From positions 62,001 to 126,000 of the forward strand of contig NZ_QKYW01000006.1 in the NCBI RefSeq assembly GCF_003253735.1: a stretch of DNA of 64,000 nt, given 5' to 3'. The position numbers and the translations under genes are program-made. The notes under the pieces were generated by a model that saw only the letters and a program-made list of their open reading frames with translations, was not told the DNA's origin and made no database searches. This DNA is from Pseudomonas sp. URMO17WK12:I2 (GTDB taxonomy: Bacteria; Pseudomonadota; Gammaproteobacteria; Pseudomonadales; Pseudomonadaceae). Shown one piece after another: positions 33,090 through 41,763 of the stretch (positions are counted from its first letter, which is position 1; the number at the start of each line of letters is the position of its first letter).

Positions 33090-33125
33090 GCAGCGACACC
33101 CGGGGCATGCCCTGGATGCCGCTGC
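33090..33125. repeat. Palindrome between convergent rlmL and dacB
   Basis: GCAGCG...CGCTGC arms enclose CCGGGGCATGCCCTGG. It resembles the element at 12908-12989 and may act as a bidirectional terminator or REP. Confidence 0.6.
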
Positions 33126-33138
33126 ATTCAGCCTGCCT

Positions 33139-34608
33139 TTAGCGTTTGGGCTGTTTATAGAGGTCGAGCAGCACCTGGTCGAGAATCACCGAGGCACCCC
33201 AGGGTTTCGGGTCGTTGAGGATGGCCACCACGGCCCAGCTGTTGCCGTTGCTGTCGCGGCTGAAGCCGGCGATGGCACGCACGTTGTTCAGGGTGCCGGT
33301 CTTGATATGTGCCTGGCCGGCCAGCGGCGTATTGCGCAGGCGTTTGCGCATGGTGCCGTCCAGCGCGACGATCGGCATCGAGCTGATGAACTCGGCAGCG
33401 TAGGGGCTCTTCCACGCTGCCTCGAGAATGCGGCCCATTTCCCGGGCGCTTGTGCGTTCGGCGCGAGACAGTCCGGAGCCGTTTTCCATGACCAGTTGCG
33501 GCGCGGTGATGCCCTTGCGGGCCAGCCAGGCGCGGATTACCCGTTGCGCGGCGTGGGCATCGTCGACATCGGCTTCGTTGCGGTTCTGTGCGCCGATGCT
33601 GAGGAACAGCTGGCGGGCCATGGTGTTGTTACTGTACTTGTTGATGTCGCGGATGATCTCCACCAGGTCCGGCGACAAGGCCCGGGCCAGCAGCGTGGCG
33701 CTCTTCGGCACTTCGGCCTGACGGTCCTTGCCCATGATGCTGCCGCCCAGCTCGCTGAAGATCGCCCGCACCGCGCCGGCGGCATATGCCGGGTGATCGA
33801 GCAGTGACAGGTAGGTCTGAGCGCTGCAGCCGTCGGTCAGCTGGCCGGTAACGATCACCCGCGTGCCGTCGAACTCCTTGACCGGGTTGTAGCGCACATC
33901 CGGCCAGGCCGGGCATTTGCCGGCCTTGAGCACCTTGACCTGGTTGTCCAGCGTCAACCCGGCCAGGGGAGGCTCGGCGGCCACCGTGACCTTGCCATTT
34001 TCGGCGCGGGCGATGAAGCGCAGCGCCTTGAGGTTGACCAGCAGCGAGTCGGGGGTGACCAGATAGGGCTTGTTGGCATCGCCACCGTCATCGTTGAAGG
34101 CCGGCAGATCCGGTTGCACGAAGTGGCTGCGGTCGAGCACCAGGTCGCCGGTCACCTGGCGCACGCCGTTGGCGCGCAGGTCACGCAGCATCAGCCAGAG
34201 CTTTTCCATGTTCAGCTTGGGATCGCCGCCGCCCTTGAGGTAGAGGTTGCCGTTGAGCACGCCGTCCTTGAGCTGGCCGTCGGTGTAGAACTCGGTCTTC
34301 CACTGGAAGGTCGGGCCGAGCAGCTCCAGCGCCGCGAAGGTGGTGATCAGCTTCATGGTCGAGGCCGGGTTCACCGACACATCGGCATTGAAAATGGTGC
34401 CATTGCCGGGGCCGTTGAGCGGCAGGGTCACCACTGACAGCGACTGTTGGCCGATCTTGTTGGCTTTCAGGCTCTTGGCCACGCTTTCCGGAAGATTGGC
34501 GCTGATGGCTGCATGGGCAGGCAGGGCGGTGGGCAGGACGAGGCAGGCGAGGGCCAGAGGGCGGAGGATGCGCAGCCTCCGGACAGCGGGTACAACGGAA
34601 AATCGCAT
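33139..34608 (-). CDS. dacB: D-alanyl-D-alanine carboxypeptidase/endopeptidase (PBP4 type)
   Basis: A 489-residue periplasmic penicillin-binding protein of the S13 family that trims peptidoglycan cross-links. A signal peptide ends near PTALPAHAA. The three active-site motifs are present: SxxK as STMK (near residue 80), SxN as SNN (in INKYSNNTMARQL), and KTG in AHIKTGTLNN. The large insert between SxxK and SxN, typical of PBP4, is present. The ATG at 34608 has GGAG upstream and gives a proper signal peptide; an upstream in-frame start is rejected. It is divergent from yggL across 219 bp. In Pseudomonas, PBP4 status affects AmpC beta-lactamase induction. Confidence 0.93.
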   Translation of the reverse strand: MRFSVVPAVRRLRILRPLALACLVLPTALPAHAAISANLPESVAKSLKANKIGQQSLSVVTLPLNGPGNGTIFNADVSVNPASTMKLITTFAALELLGPTFQWKTEFYTDGQLKDGVLNGNLYLKGGGDPKLNMEKLWLMLRDLRANGVRQVTGDLVLDRSHFVQPDLPAFNDDGGDANKPYLVTPDSLLVNLKALRFIARAENGKVTVAAEPPLAGLTLDNQVKVLKAGKCPAWPDVRYNPVKEFDGTRVIVTGQLTDGCSAQTYLSLLDHPAYAAGAVRAIFSELGGSIMGKDRQAEVPKSATLLARALSPDLVEIIRDINKYSNNTMARQLFLSIGAQNRNEADVDDAHAAQRVIRAWLARKGITAPQLVMENGSGLSRAERTSAREMGRILEAAWKSPYAAEFISSMPIVALDGTMRKRLRNTPLAGQAHIKTGTLNNVRAIAGFSRDSNGNSWAVVAILNDPKPWGASVILDQVLLDLYKQPKR

Positions 34609-34827
34609 TACGAGCTCCCACAGCGGTTTGGCACAATGCCGCGCATTATGCCCCATGACCAGACCGCCAAGGGCGGTGATTACGGGAATTTATGGCCGAC
34701 TGTCAGCTGCCATGTCGCATTGCCAATAGGCGTGTCCTGACGCAGCGATTTTCGTCGGTTGGCGGGCATCCTCGTCGCTAAACTGGTAGAGTGCCGCGCG
34801 TTATCACTCTGCAAGGAATTTATACCC

Positions 34828-35172
34828 ATGGCTACCAATCGTTCCCGTCGTCTGCGCAAGAAACTCTGTGTGGATGAGTTTCAGGAGCTGGGTTTCGAGC
34901 TGAACCTGAACTTCAAGGAAGACCTGAGCGACGAAGCCGTCGACGCTTTCCTCGATGCCTTCCTGAGCGACGCGATGACTGCCAATGGCCTGGGCTATGT
35001 TGGCGGCGACGACTACGGTCTGGTGTGTCTGGCCGAACGCGGCTCGGTCAGCGAAGAGCAACGTGCAGCTGTGGAAGCCTGGCTCAAGGGCCGTTCCGAG
35101 CTGGTCGATTTCAGCGTCAGCCCGCTGCTGGACGTGTGGTACCCGGAAAAAGAGATCAACTCCGCTTCCTGA
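34828..35172 (+). CDS. yggL: YggL family 50S ribosome-binding protein (DUF469)
   Basis: A 114-residue protein matching YggL/DUF469: the basic N-terminus ATNRSRRLRKKLCVDEFQELGF, then acidic DLSDEAVDAFLDAFLSDAMTANGLGY and a C-terminal LVDFSVSPLLDVWY. YggL family proteins associate with the 50S subunit. The ATG is preceded by AAGGAA at 34813-34818. It is monocistronic, with a terminator 8 bp after the stop. It is slightly longer than the E. coli homologue, as is normal in Pseudomonas. Confidence 0.92.
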   Translation: MATNRSRRLRKKLCVDEFQELGFELNLNFKEDLSDEAVDAFLDAFLSDAMTANGLGYVGGDDYGLVCLAERGSVSEEQRAAVEAWLKGRSELVDFSVSPLLDVWYPEKEINSAS

Positions 35173-35180
35173 TCCACCGA

Positions 35181-35207
35181 GGGCCTCGTTCGAGGCCCTT
35201 TTCTTTT
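35181..35207 (+). terminator. Intrinsic terminator of yggL
   Basis: GGGCCTCG (35181-35188) / CGAGGCCC (35191-35198), followed by TTTTCTTTT. Confidence 0.9.
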
Positions 35208-35229
35208 CTGCCGTGCCGCACTGTGCCGG

Positions 35230-36342
35230 TCACTCGTCGCTCCCCACCTTTGCTTCCGATTGCTGCGTCGGTGCTTGCTGATCCGCTGCCATGGCGCGCT
35301 GCCGGGTGGCGTTGCGGTTCTCCAGCCACTGGCGCAGGCCATGCATCAGCAGGGCGATGAACAGCGTCAGCAGGATACCCAGGGTGACGTTGAACAATCG
35401 CACTTGCGGCAGGTGCCAGTCCTTGGCCAGGCTCTCGGCCAGGAGCACGAAGCACACCGTCGTCTGCAGCACGAACAGGCCGTAGTGGTTGGCCTGCAGG
35501 GCGCGGCTGAGCATGATCAGCGGCAACATGATGGCGACCATCAGCGGTGGGCTCTGCAGGCTATGGCCGAACAGGATCAGCAGACCTGCGGCGGTCAGGC
35601 TGGCCATGCTCGCCTGCAATGCCCGCACCAGGCTGCCCCTGAATTCCAGCTGCAAGGTGGTGACGACGGCCAGGGTCAGCCAGTAGCCACGCTGCAGGTG
35701 CGCCAGGTTGACGATCAGGCCGGCCAGGGATACCGCCAGCGTGCAGCCCAGCGCATAGAGTCCCCATTGCTGGCGGGACTGGCGCCCGGCGTGGCGGCGC
35801 AGCACCTTGAGCAGGCTGATCAGGCGCGGCATGTGTGGCCACATGCGCAGGCCATGCAGGCCGCGCAGGCCGAAAGCCAGCAGCATTACCCAGAGCCCGC
35901 CGAGCATGAACAGCATGGCAATGGCGTTGGGGTTGTTGAGCGTGCTGCTGCCATGCTGACCCTGGCCCAGGCACAGGCACACCGTCAAGCCGATACCCAG
36001 CTTGCCGGCTTCGGTGCCATAGCGCTGCAACCAGGCCAGCAGCAGCCCGAAGCCGGCGAACAGCGACAGGCTGATCAGCGGGTGGGTGGCCGACCAGAAG
36101 CCCAGGCCGGCACTGCACGCACCCAGACCGGTGAGCAGCAGCATGCGCAGCATGCCGAAGCGGTGCAGCGGATTGGCCTGGGCGGCCTGGAAGGCGCCCA
36201 CCGACGCCCACAGGAACCCCGGGTGGGCACTGAACAAACCGAGCAGCAGTGGCAGGGCACAACCCAAGCCGGCGACCACCGCCGAGCCCCAGGCGGGTGG
36301 CCCGGCATGCCAGCTGAACAGCTGCCTGAAGACCTGGCGCAT
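35230..36342 (-). CDS. FUSC family inner-membrane protein
   Basis: A 370-residue membrane protein with two blocks of about five hydrophobic helices (residues about 18-160 and 200-345) separated by a polar, Arg-rich segment (RMWPHMPRLISLLKVLRRHAGRQSRQQW). This duplicated plan and the LAHLQRGYWLTLAVVTTLQ motif are typical of FUSC/YccS/aromatic-acid exporter proteins. The C-terminus is a short polar tail. It ends 23 bp after the yggL terminator and starts 2 bp downstream of the dgt stop, so it is co-transcribed with dgt. The substrate is unknown; relatives export aromatic acids such as fusaric or p-hydroxybenzoic acid. Confidence 0.85.
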   Translation of the reverse strand: MRQVFRQLFSWHAGPPAWGSAVVAGLGCALPLLLGLFSAHPGFLWASVGAFQAAQANPLHRFGMLRMLLLTGLGACSAGLGFWSATHPLISLSLFAGFGLLLAWLQRYGTEAGKLGIGLTVCLCLGQGQHGSSTLNNPNAIAMLFMLGGLWVMLLAFGLRGLHGLRMWPHMPRLISLLKVLRRHAGRQSRQQWGLYALGCTLAVSLAGLIVNLAHLQRGYWLTLAVVTTLQLEFRGSLVRALQASMASLTAAGLLILFGHSLQSPPLMVAIMLPLIMLSRALQANHYGLFVLQTTVCFVLLAESLAKDWHLPQVRLFNVTLGILLTLFIALLMHGLRQWLENRNATRQRAMAADQQAPTQQSEAKVGSDE

Positions 36343-36344
36343 GC

Positions 36345-37676
36345 TCAGACCGGACTCGAGCGACCGGTCATTTCCCGCGCCATTTCGGTGGCGTAGCTGT
36401 CGGTCATGCCGGCGATGAAGTCGATCATGCGCAGGAACGAGCGGTACAGCGGCCAGTGCGGGTCGGGTGCGTTATGGCCGAGCAGGTCGAGGATACGGCG
36501 GTTCTTGAACGACGGCGTGCGCCCGCCATGCTGTTCCAGCGCCGCACCGCAGAAGGCATTGAGGAGAATTTCCAGGGTGGTGTAGGCACCGATCTCGTGC
36601 AGTGTCTTGCGCTTGTCCTGAAAGATCTTCTCACGGGCCATGGCCTTGGCCGCTTGCACGCAGTGCTTGGCCGGGCCGTGCATGTGCTCGACCAGGTCGC
36701 CTTCCAGCCGGCCGGCCAGCAGGCTGGGCTGCTGCTCGACGAAGGCCTGGGCGGCCGAGTTGGTCAGGTGCTCGATGGCTTTGCCACGCAGGATCGCCAG
36801 CTTGCGCCGACGCGAGTCCTGCGGGCCGAGCTGGCGGTAGGTTTCCGGCAGGTCATCGCCGACCAGATCGAGCAACAGCGATTCCACCTCGGCGTAGTCG
36901 AGCAGTTCCATTTCCAGGCCGTCTTCCAGATCGATCAGGCCATAGCAGATGTCGTCCGCGGCCTCCATCAGGTAAACCAGCGGGTGGCGCGCCCAGCGCT
37001 GCTCCTCGAGTTGCGGCAGGCCCAGCTTGCTGGCGATCTGCTCGAGCAGCGGCAGCTCGCTCTGGTAACAGCCGAACTTGTGCTTCTTGTAGCCCAGTGC
37101 CTCGGCATGCCGCGAGGTCCAGGGGTACTTGAGGTAGGCGCCGAGGGTAGCGTAGGTCAGCCGCGTGCCACCATCGAACTGGTGGTACTCAAGTTGGGTG
37201 AGTACACGGAAACCCTGGGCGTTGCCTTCGAAACTGAGAAAATCGCCGCGCTCGGCGTCGCTCATGGCGTCGAGCCAGCCGCGCCCGGCGGCCTGCTGAA
37301 ACCAGTGGCGGATGGCGTCTTCGCCGGAGTGGCCGAACGGCGGGTTGCCGATATCATGGGCCAGGCAGGAGGATTGCACGACCATGCCCAGGTCACTCGG
37401 TTCGCACCAGGCCGGCAGCTCGCTGCGCAGCATTTCGCCGACACGCATGCCCAGTGAGCGGCCCACGCAGCTGACTTCCAGCGAGTGGGTCAGGCGGGTG
37501 TGGATATGGTCGTTGCTGGATACCGGATGCACCTGGGTCTTGCGCCCCAGGCGGCGAAAGGCGCCGGAGAAGATGATGCGGTCGTGATCCTTGTGGAAAG
37601 GGCTGCGGCCCAGTTCATCGGCGCTGGCCGACGGTTTGCCAAGACGTTCACGGGTGAGCAGTGTTTGCCAGTCCAA
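36345..37676 (-). CDS. dgt: dGTPase-like HD-domain triphosphohydrolase
   Basis: A 443-residue enzyme of the dGTPase/SAMHD1-like HD superfamily, hydrolysing dNTPs to nucleoside and triphosphate. The metal-binding HD pattern is visible: [10 protein letters not shown] (His), [17 protein letters not shown] (His-Asp) and [17 protein letters not shown] (Asp). The opening [20 protein letters not shown] is diagnostic. The start is a TTG at 37676, chosen because it gives the family's usual [15 protein letters not shown] opening and has AAGGA upstream; no ATG or GTG fits. It precedes the FUSC gene by 2 bp. As I recall, the P. aeruginosa counterpart occupies the same neighbourhood. Confidence 0.9.
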   Translation of the reverse strand: MDWQTLLTRERLGKPSASADELGRSPFHKDHDRIIFSGAFRRLGRKTQVHPVSSNDHIHTRLTHSLEVSCVGRSLGMRVGEMLRSELPAWCEPSDLGMVVQSSCLAHDIGNPPFGHSGEDAIRHWFQQAAGRGWLDAMSDAERGDFLSFEGNAQGFRVLTQLEYHQFDGGTRLTYATLGAYLKYPWTSRHAEALGYKKHKFGCYQSELPLLEQIASKLGLPQLEEQRWARHPLVYLMEAADDICYGLIDLEDGLEMELLDYAEVESLLLDLVGDDLPETYRQLGPQDSRRRKLAILRGKAIEHLTNSAAQAFVEQQPSLLAGRLEGDLVEHMHGPAKHCVQAAKAMAREKIFQDKRKTLHEIGAYTTLEILLNAFCGAALEQHGGRTPSFKNRRILDLLGHNAPDPHWPLYRSFLRMIDFIAGMTDSYATEMAREMTGRSSPV

Positions 37677-37793
37677 GCGTGTTTCCTTTACCGGGTACCG
37701 CGGGTCAAAGATGTGCGCTCTTGCCAGCGGAGCCGCACAGGCGAATGCCTGTTAGCTTCCCTGTTCATTGGGGCAACTGCAAGGCCGTATCCA

Positions 37794-38987
37794 CTAAAGT
37801 CCACTGGCGTCGATATCCACCAGCAGCAGGCGCGCGCCGTCATCGATGAACTGCCCGGCGGTCAGGCAATACTGATTGGTCGTGGCGTCGCGGTAGGTGT
37901 TGGACAGGACCAGGCGGCGTTCGTCCCAGCCTTCGGCCAGCAGCTGATAGAAGTAGGGGCGCCAGGACCAGTTGTGGCCCAGGTAGCGATCGTCGGCTTG
38001 CCAAATGCCATCGCGCCATTCGAGGTTTGGGGTGATCTGGGTGCCATGCCGGTCGCATTGGTAAAGGCGCAGCAGCCATGGGTACGTCGCTGGCGTAACC
38101 GCGGGCGCGCGTGACTGAGTGTCGCTTTTAAGCTGCGTGAACAGCTCGGCGAGCTGCCTGCGCAATGCCATGAGACGCATGCGCTCGGCGAGCTTCTTCT
38201 GCACATAGGCGTCGCGCAACCTGGCGAAGTGCTCGACGAAAGCATCGCTATCAAAGAACGCGAGTTCTGGCTTGGCGAACAGGTAGCCCTGTACAAAACG
38301 GGCGCCGCACTCCAGCGCGAAATGCAGTTCGGCCTCGGTCTCCACACCTTCAGCGATGATCCAGCAGCCGGTTTTTTCCGCCATCAGGGCCAGCGCCTTG
38401 ACCACTTCTCCACTGGGCCCGCCACGGGCCGCCTCCTGGAACAGGCGCATGTCCAGTTTGAGAATGTCAGGGTGCAGTGCCAGAACGCGGTCGAGCTGCG
38501 AATAGCCGGCGCCGAAGTCGTCGATGGCAATGCGCACCCCGGCCTCGCGATAGCGGGCTGCCACGGCCGCCAGGCGCTGGCTGGCGCCGCCCAGCTCGGT
38601 AATCTCGAACACCACGCGCCTGGGGTCGATAGCACTGCCTGCCAGTTGCTTGAGGCTTGGCAGCGCCTGTTGCGGTCGCAGGCGACCAATCCAGCGCGGG
38701 GAGATGTTCACGCTCAGGAACCAGTCCGGCGGCGCATCGTGAAAGCGCGCGAACGCCTGCTCGCGAACGGCGCGGTCAAGCTTGCGCAGGGCTGCGGCAG
38801 GTGTTTTCGGGTCGGCGAACAGCGGCCCTGCCGAATGCAGGTGGCCATGGGCGTCGCGCAATCGGGCGAGCGCTTCGACACCGGCGATCTGTCCGCTAGC
38901 GGTGTCGATGAAGGGTTGGAAGACGGCGACAGGTTGACCGTCGAGCACCGGGCACATCCTTAGTGAGAGAGGGCAGGGCCAGGCCAT
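37794..38987 (-). CDS. EAL-domain c-di-GMP phosphodiesterase with C-terminal cache-like domain
   Basis: A 397-residue soluble protein. An EAL domain (about residues 15-260) keeps the catalytic and metal residues: GVEALARL, SVNISP, VFEITELG, IDDFGAGYSQLD, LKLDMRL and AEGVETEAEL, so c-di-GMP hydrolysis is expected. A helical linker leads to a C-terminal domain (about 290-397; WLLRLYQCDRHGTQIT, GRPYFYQLL-like WRPYFYQLLAEGW, LVDID) resembling a cache/PDC ligand sensor, but without membrane helices. The ATG at 38987 is used; an internal ATG at 38957 is possible and neither has a strong ribosome site. It is upstream of dgt on the same strand, 117 bp away. Confidence 0.9.
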   Translation of the reverse strand: MAWPCPLSLRMCPVLDGQPVAVFQPFIDTASGQIAGVEALARLRDAHGHLHSAGPLFADPKTPAAALRKLDRAVREQAFARFHDAPPDWFLSVNISPRWIGRLRPQQALPSLKQLAGSAIDPRRVVFEITELGGASQRLAAVAARYREAGVRIAIDDFGAGYSQLDRVLALHPDILKLDMRLFQEAARGGPSGEVVKALALMAEKTGCWIIAEGVETEAELHFALECGARFVQGYLFAKPELAFFDSDAFVEHFARLRDAYVQKKLAERMRLMALRRQLAELFTQLKSDTQSRAPAVTPATYPWLLRLYQCDRHGTQITPNLEWRDGIWQADDRYLGHNWSWRPYFYQLLAEGWDERRLVLSNTYRDATTNQYCLTAGQFIDDGARLLLVDIDASGL

Positions 38988-39030
38988 AGCCTGGCGTTGA
39001 GCGCCATTTCTAGCAATAAGGTGGCCAGGT

Positions 39031-39363
39031 TCAGGTTTGGTCGGTTTTTTCCGCCGGCTGCTCGCTCTCTTTGCGGGGCGCGCGTTTGCGCAGGTCAGGA
39101 AAGGCTGCCAGCGCGATACGCAGCCAGCGACGCCATTGGCCCCCGCGCATGCCCAACACAGTCAGCGCGAACACACCACCGGTGATCCAGATTGGTGCAT
39201 CGCTTGCCTTGAACTCCTGGCGCCAGTGGTTGCCCAGATCCTTGGCTTTTTGCAGCGGCTGCAGCATGACCAGGGTTTCATGGCGGATTTCCTGGCGATG
39301 CATTTCCAGGCGCAGACGCAGCATGGTTTTGCGTAATTCCTGGGTCGAGGTCTTGTCGCTCAT
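39031..39363 (-). CDS. Small YqjK-like membrane protein
   Basis: A 110-residue protein with an Arg/Glu-rich helical N-terminus (ELRKTMLRLRLEMHRQEIRHE), one membrane helix near residue 60 (PIWITGGVFALTVLGMRG) and a basic tail. It is the third gene of a YqjD-YqjE-YqjK-type set and overlaps the YqjE-like gene by 4 bp (ATGA). In E. coli this cluster is stationary-phase induced, and YqjD binds ribosomes at the membrane. Assignment to YqjK rests mostly on position and layout. Confidence 0.75.
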   Translation of the reverse strand: MSDKTSTQELRKTMLRLRLEMHRQEIRHETLVMLQPLQKAKDLGNHWRQEFKASDAPIWITGGVFALTVLGMRGGQWRRWLRIALAAFPDLRKRAPRKESEQPAEKTDQT

Positions 39364-39746
39364 GGCAGTAATTGCTCCCGATCACGTGCCAGTTCTTCGA
39401 GGCTGGCACTGAACGGGGCAGGTGCATTGCGCATACGCCGGACGAGATTCCAGACGCAGCCAAGCAGCCCCAATGCGTAGAACAAGCAGAGCAGGCTGAT
39501 AACCAGTATTCGGTGGGTGTCCCAGAAGAGAATCAGCAGGGCGGCCGACACGCCAATAATCAACATGAGGCCGAACAGCACGCAAAGACCGGTCAGGATC
39601 AGCAGGGTGACGGTGCGCGCCTGCTGTTCCTTGAGCTCTTCACTGAACAGCGCGACATGGCCATGAACCAGCCCGAGCAGCGCACCGGCCAGGCGCCGTG
39701 GCGAAGGGCCGCGGCTGGGAGGTGCTGCTGTCTGGCTGTCATCCAT
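39360..39746 (-). CDS. YqjE-like membrane protein (phage-holin family fold)
   Basis: A 128-residue protein with two strong membrane helices (about residues 45-70, TVTLLILTGLCVLFGLMLI, and about 80-100, ILVISLLCLFYALGLLGCVW) and a conserved amphipathic SEELKEQQAR segment before the first helix. This is the YqjE/PF07332 layout. Although the Pfam name mentions phage holins, the context (YqjD and YqjK partners) shows a cellular gene. It lies 12 bp after the DUF883 gene and overlaps the next gene by 4 bp. Confidence 0.85.
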   Translation of the reverse strand: MDDSQTAAPPSRGPSPRRLAGALLGLVHGHVALFSEELKEQQARTVTLLILTGLCVLFGLMLIIGVSAALLILFWDTHRILVISLLCLFYALGLLGCVWNLVRRMRNAPAPFSASLEELARDREQLLP

Positions 39747-39758
39747 GTGCTGTCCTGA

Positions 39759-40088
39759 TCAACGTCGGCTAATGAGCATGCCGATCAGTATACCAATGCC
39801 GGCGGCAATACCGATGGTCTGCCACGGATGGGTCTGCACATAGTCTTCGGTTGCGCCGGCCACTGCACGGCCACGCTGGACCACGGTTTCTTCGGTGTTC
39901 TTCAGTGTGGTACGCGCACGGCCGAGGCTGTCACGGATCTGTGCACGCAGCTCTTCTGCCTGGTCGCCAACCAGACCGGCCGAGTGCTGCAGCAGGGTCT
40001 CGGTGTCACGTACCAGTGCCTGGAATTCTTCCAGCAGCTCTTCCTTGTTGGCGGGAGCTGCGGGGCGCGGGGGAAGGGGGCGGGCCAT
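39759..40088 (-). CDS. DUF883 family protein (YqjD/ElaB-like)
   Basis: A 109-residue protein with a long amphipathic coiled-coil-like region (residues about 15-70; KEELLEEFQALVRDTETLL, AEELRAQIRDSLGRARTTL), then YVQTHPWQTIGIAAGIGILIG, the conserved C-terminal helix of the family ending in SRR. YqjD/ElaB proteins tether ribosomes to the inner membrane in stationary phase. It is the first gene of the three-gene cluster, so the promoter should lie in the 40089-40190 region, divergent from the ammonium transporter. Confidence 0.9.
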   Translation of the reverse strand: MARPLPPRPAAPANKEELLEEFQALVRDTETLLQHSAGLVGDQAEELRAQIRDSLGRARTTLKNTEETVVQRGRAVAGATEDYVQTHPWQTIGIAAGIGILIGMLISRR

Positions 40089-40190
40089 TGATCAATCTCC
40101 TGTAGGTATGAGGCGGTGTAAGGGGTTCGAGTGGCGCACCCCGGGCAGGTTCACTCTATCTGCCAGGTCGGCTGAAAAGCGCGCATGGAA

Positions 40191-40206
40191 GGGCACAGGC
40201 ATTGCA
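40191..40206 (+). promoter_or_regulatory. Candidate sigma-54 promoter for the ammonium transporter
   Basis: GGGCAC-AGGCA-TTGCA has GG and GC separated by exactly 10 bp and differs from the TGGCAC-N5-TTGCA consensus at one base. Ammonium transporters are classic NtrC/sigma-54 targets. The leader would be about 240 nt, which is long. No NtrC site was confirmed. Confidence 0.45.
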
Positions 40207-40456
40207 TTGGCGAAACCCGACGTTGGTGGCAATGCATGGTTATGGTGCCAGGCTGTCTTCGTGGCATCTGTCTGGTGCCAAATTAACTTTTTGATAAATA
40301 ACGATAAATTTCAGAAAAGAGTCGGCGACGGAGCGCCGTTGCGCCAGTGTGCTCCCTATGGGGGCGCGGCGTGACCAGAGTAAGTGCCTATAAATGGTGC
40401 TTCTCGGCAGGGAGGTGTTCTTTTTTGGTGCTTTTCGCTGCGGAGTCCTTGCTTCG

Positions 40457-41665
40457 ATGGAAAACCTCGACAGTGCCGTGCAAACCCTGATTCACGGTTC
40501 CAACACGCTGTTCATTCTGATCGGCGCGGTCATGGTGTTGGCCATGCACGCCGGCTTCGCCTTTCTGGAAGTCGGCACGGTGCGGCAGAAGAACCAGGTC
40601 AATGCGCTGTCGAAGATCCTTTCGGATTTCGCCATTTCGGCCGTCGCCTATTTTTTCGTCGGTTACTGGATCGCCTACGGGGTCAGCTTCCTGCACCCGG
40701 CCAGCGTGCTGGTCGCCGGCAATGGCTACGCGCTGGTGAAGTTCTTTTTCCTGCTGACTTTCGCGGCGGCGATTCCGGCAATCATTTCCGGGGGCATTGC
40801 CGAGCGCGCACGCTTCGGCCCGCAGCTGTGTGCCACCGCCCTGATCGTTGCCTTCGTCTATCCATTTTTCGAAGGCATGATCTGGAACGGCAACTTTGGC
40901 TTCCAGGCCTGGCTGCAGGAGCGGTTCGGGGCGCCGTTCCATGATTTCGCCGGCTCGGTGGTGGTGCATGGGGTCGGTGGCTGGCTGGCCTTTGCCGCGG
41001 TAGTGCTGCTCGGGCGCCGTGATGGTCGCTATCGGGACGGCCGCCTGGTGGCCATGGCGCCATCGAGCATCCCGTTTCTGGCGCTGGGCTCCTGGGTGCT
41101 GATCATCGGCTGGTTCGGCTTCAACGTGATGAGCGCCCAGACCCTGGGCAGCATCAGCGGGCTGGTGGCTGTCAACACGCTGATGGCGATGGTCGGCGGC
41201 ACCCTGGCCGCGCTGATTGTCGGGCACAATGACCCGGGCTTCCTGCATAACGGCCCGCTGGCCGGGCTGGTGGCCATCTGCGCCGGCTCCGACCTGATAC
41301 ATCCGGTCGGCGCGCTGGTCACCGGCGCCATCGCCGGTGCGTTGTTCGTCTGGGCATTCACCGCGACGCAGGTCAAATGGAAGATCGATGATGTGCTGGG
41401 CGTCTGGCCGCTGCATGGCTTGTGCGGCGTATGGGGCGGCATTGCCTGCGGTATCTTCGGCCAGCCACTGTGGGGTGGTCTCGGCGGCGTGAGCCTCGCC
41501 AGCCAGCTGCTCGGCAGCCTGGCCGGGGTCGCCGTGGCCCTGCTCGGCGGCTTTGCGGTGTACGGGATGCTCAAGGCGCTTGTTGGCATACGCTTGAGCC
41601 AGGAGCAGGAGTATTACGGCGCCGATCTGTCCATTCATCGCATCGGCTCGATCAGCCAGGATTGA
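40457..41665 (+). CDS. Ammonium transporter (Amt/AmtB family)
   Basis: A 402-residue membrane protein with about eleven helices. Family signatures are VLAMHAGFAFLEVGTVRQKN, the DFAGSVVVHGVGG segment with the conserved Asp and first pore His region, and VWPLHGLCGVWGG with the second pore His. It imports ammonium (as NH3 after deprotonation) and belongs to the Amt/MEP/Rh family. It lacks the N-terminal signal sequence of some AmtB proteins and has no adjacent glnK in this window, so it is probably an accessory Amt. The ATG at 40457 is chosen because the N-terminal extension from 40394 is not Amt-like. Confidence 0.92.
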   Translation: MENLDSAVQTLIHGSNTLFILIGAVMVLAMHAGFAFLEVGTVRQKNQVNALSKILSDFAISAVAYFFVGYWIAYGVSFLHPASVLVAGNGYALVKFFFLLTFAAAIPAIISGGIAERARFGPQLCATALIVAFVYPFFEGMIWNGNFGFQAWLQERFGAPFHDFAGSVVVHGVGGWLAFAAVVLLGRRDGRYRDGRLVAMAPSSIPFLALGSWVLIIGWFGFNVMSAQTLGSISGLVAVNTLMAMVGGTLAALIVGHNDPGFLHNGPLAGLVAICAGSDLIHPVGALVTGAIAGALFVWAFTATQVKWKIDDVLGVWPLHGLCGVWGGIACGIFGQPLWGGLGGVSLASQLLGSLAGVAVALLGGFAVYGMLKALVGIRLSQEQEYYGADLSIHRIGSISQD

Positions 41666-41763
41666 GTGCTACGCGCCCTTCGGTCGACTCGTCGCCGGGG
41701 CGGCCTAAACTTTTGCCAGGGGCTGCCGTCAACCTTGCACATGCCCCGTTTCGGTGACTCGCC

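Noticed and set aside
39360..39746. Holin-like protein taken as a prophage remnant
   Set aside because: Neighbours are the YqjD- and YqjK-like genes and no phage genes are near.
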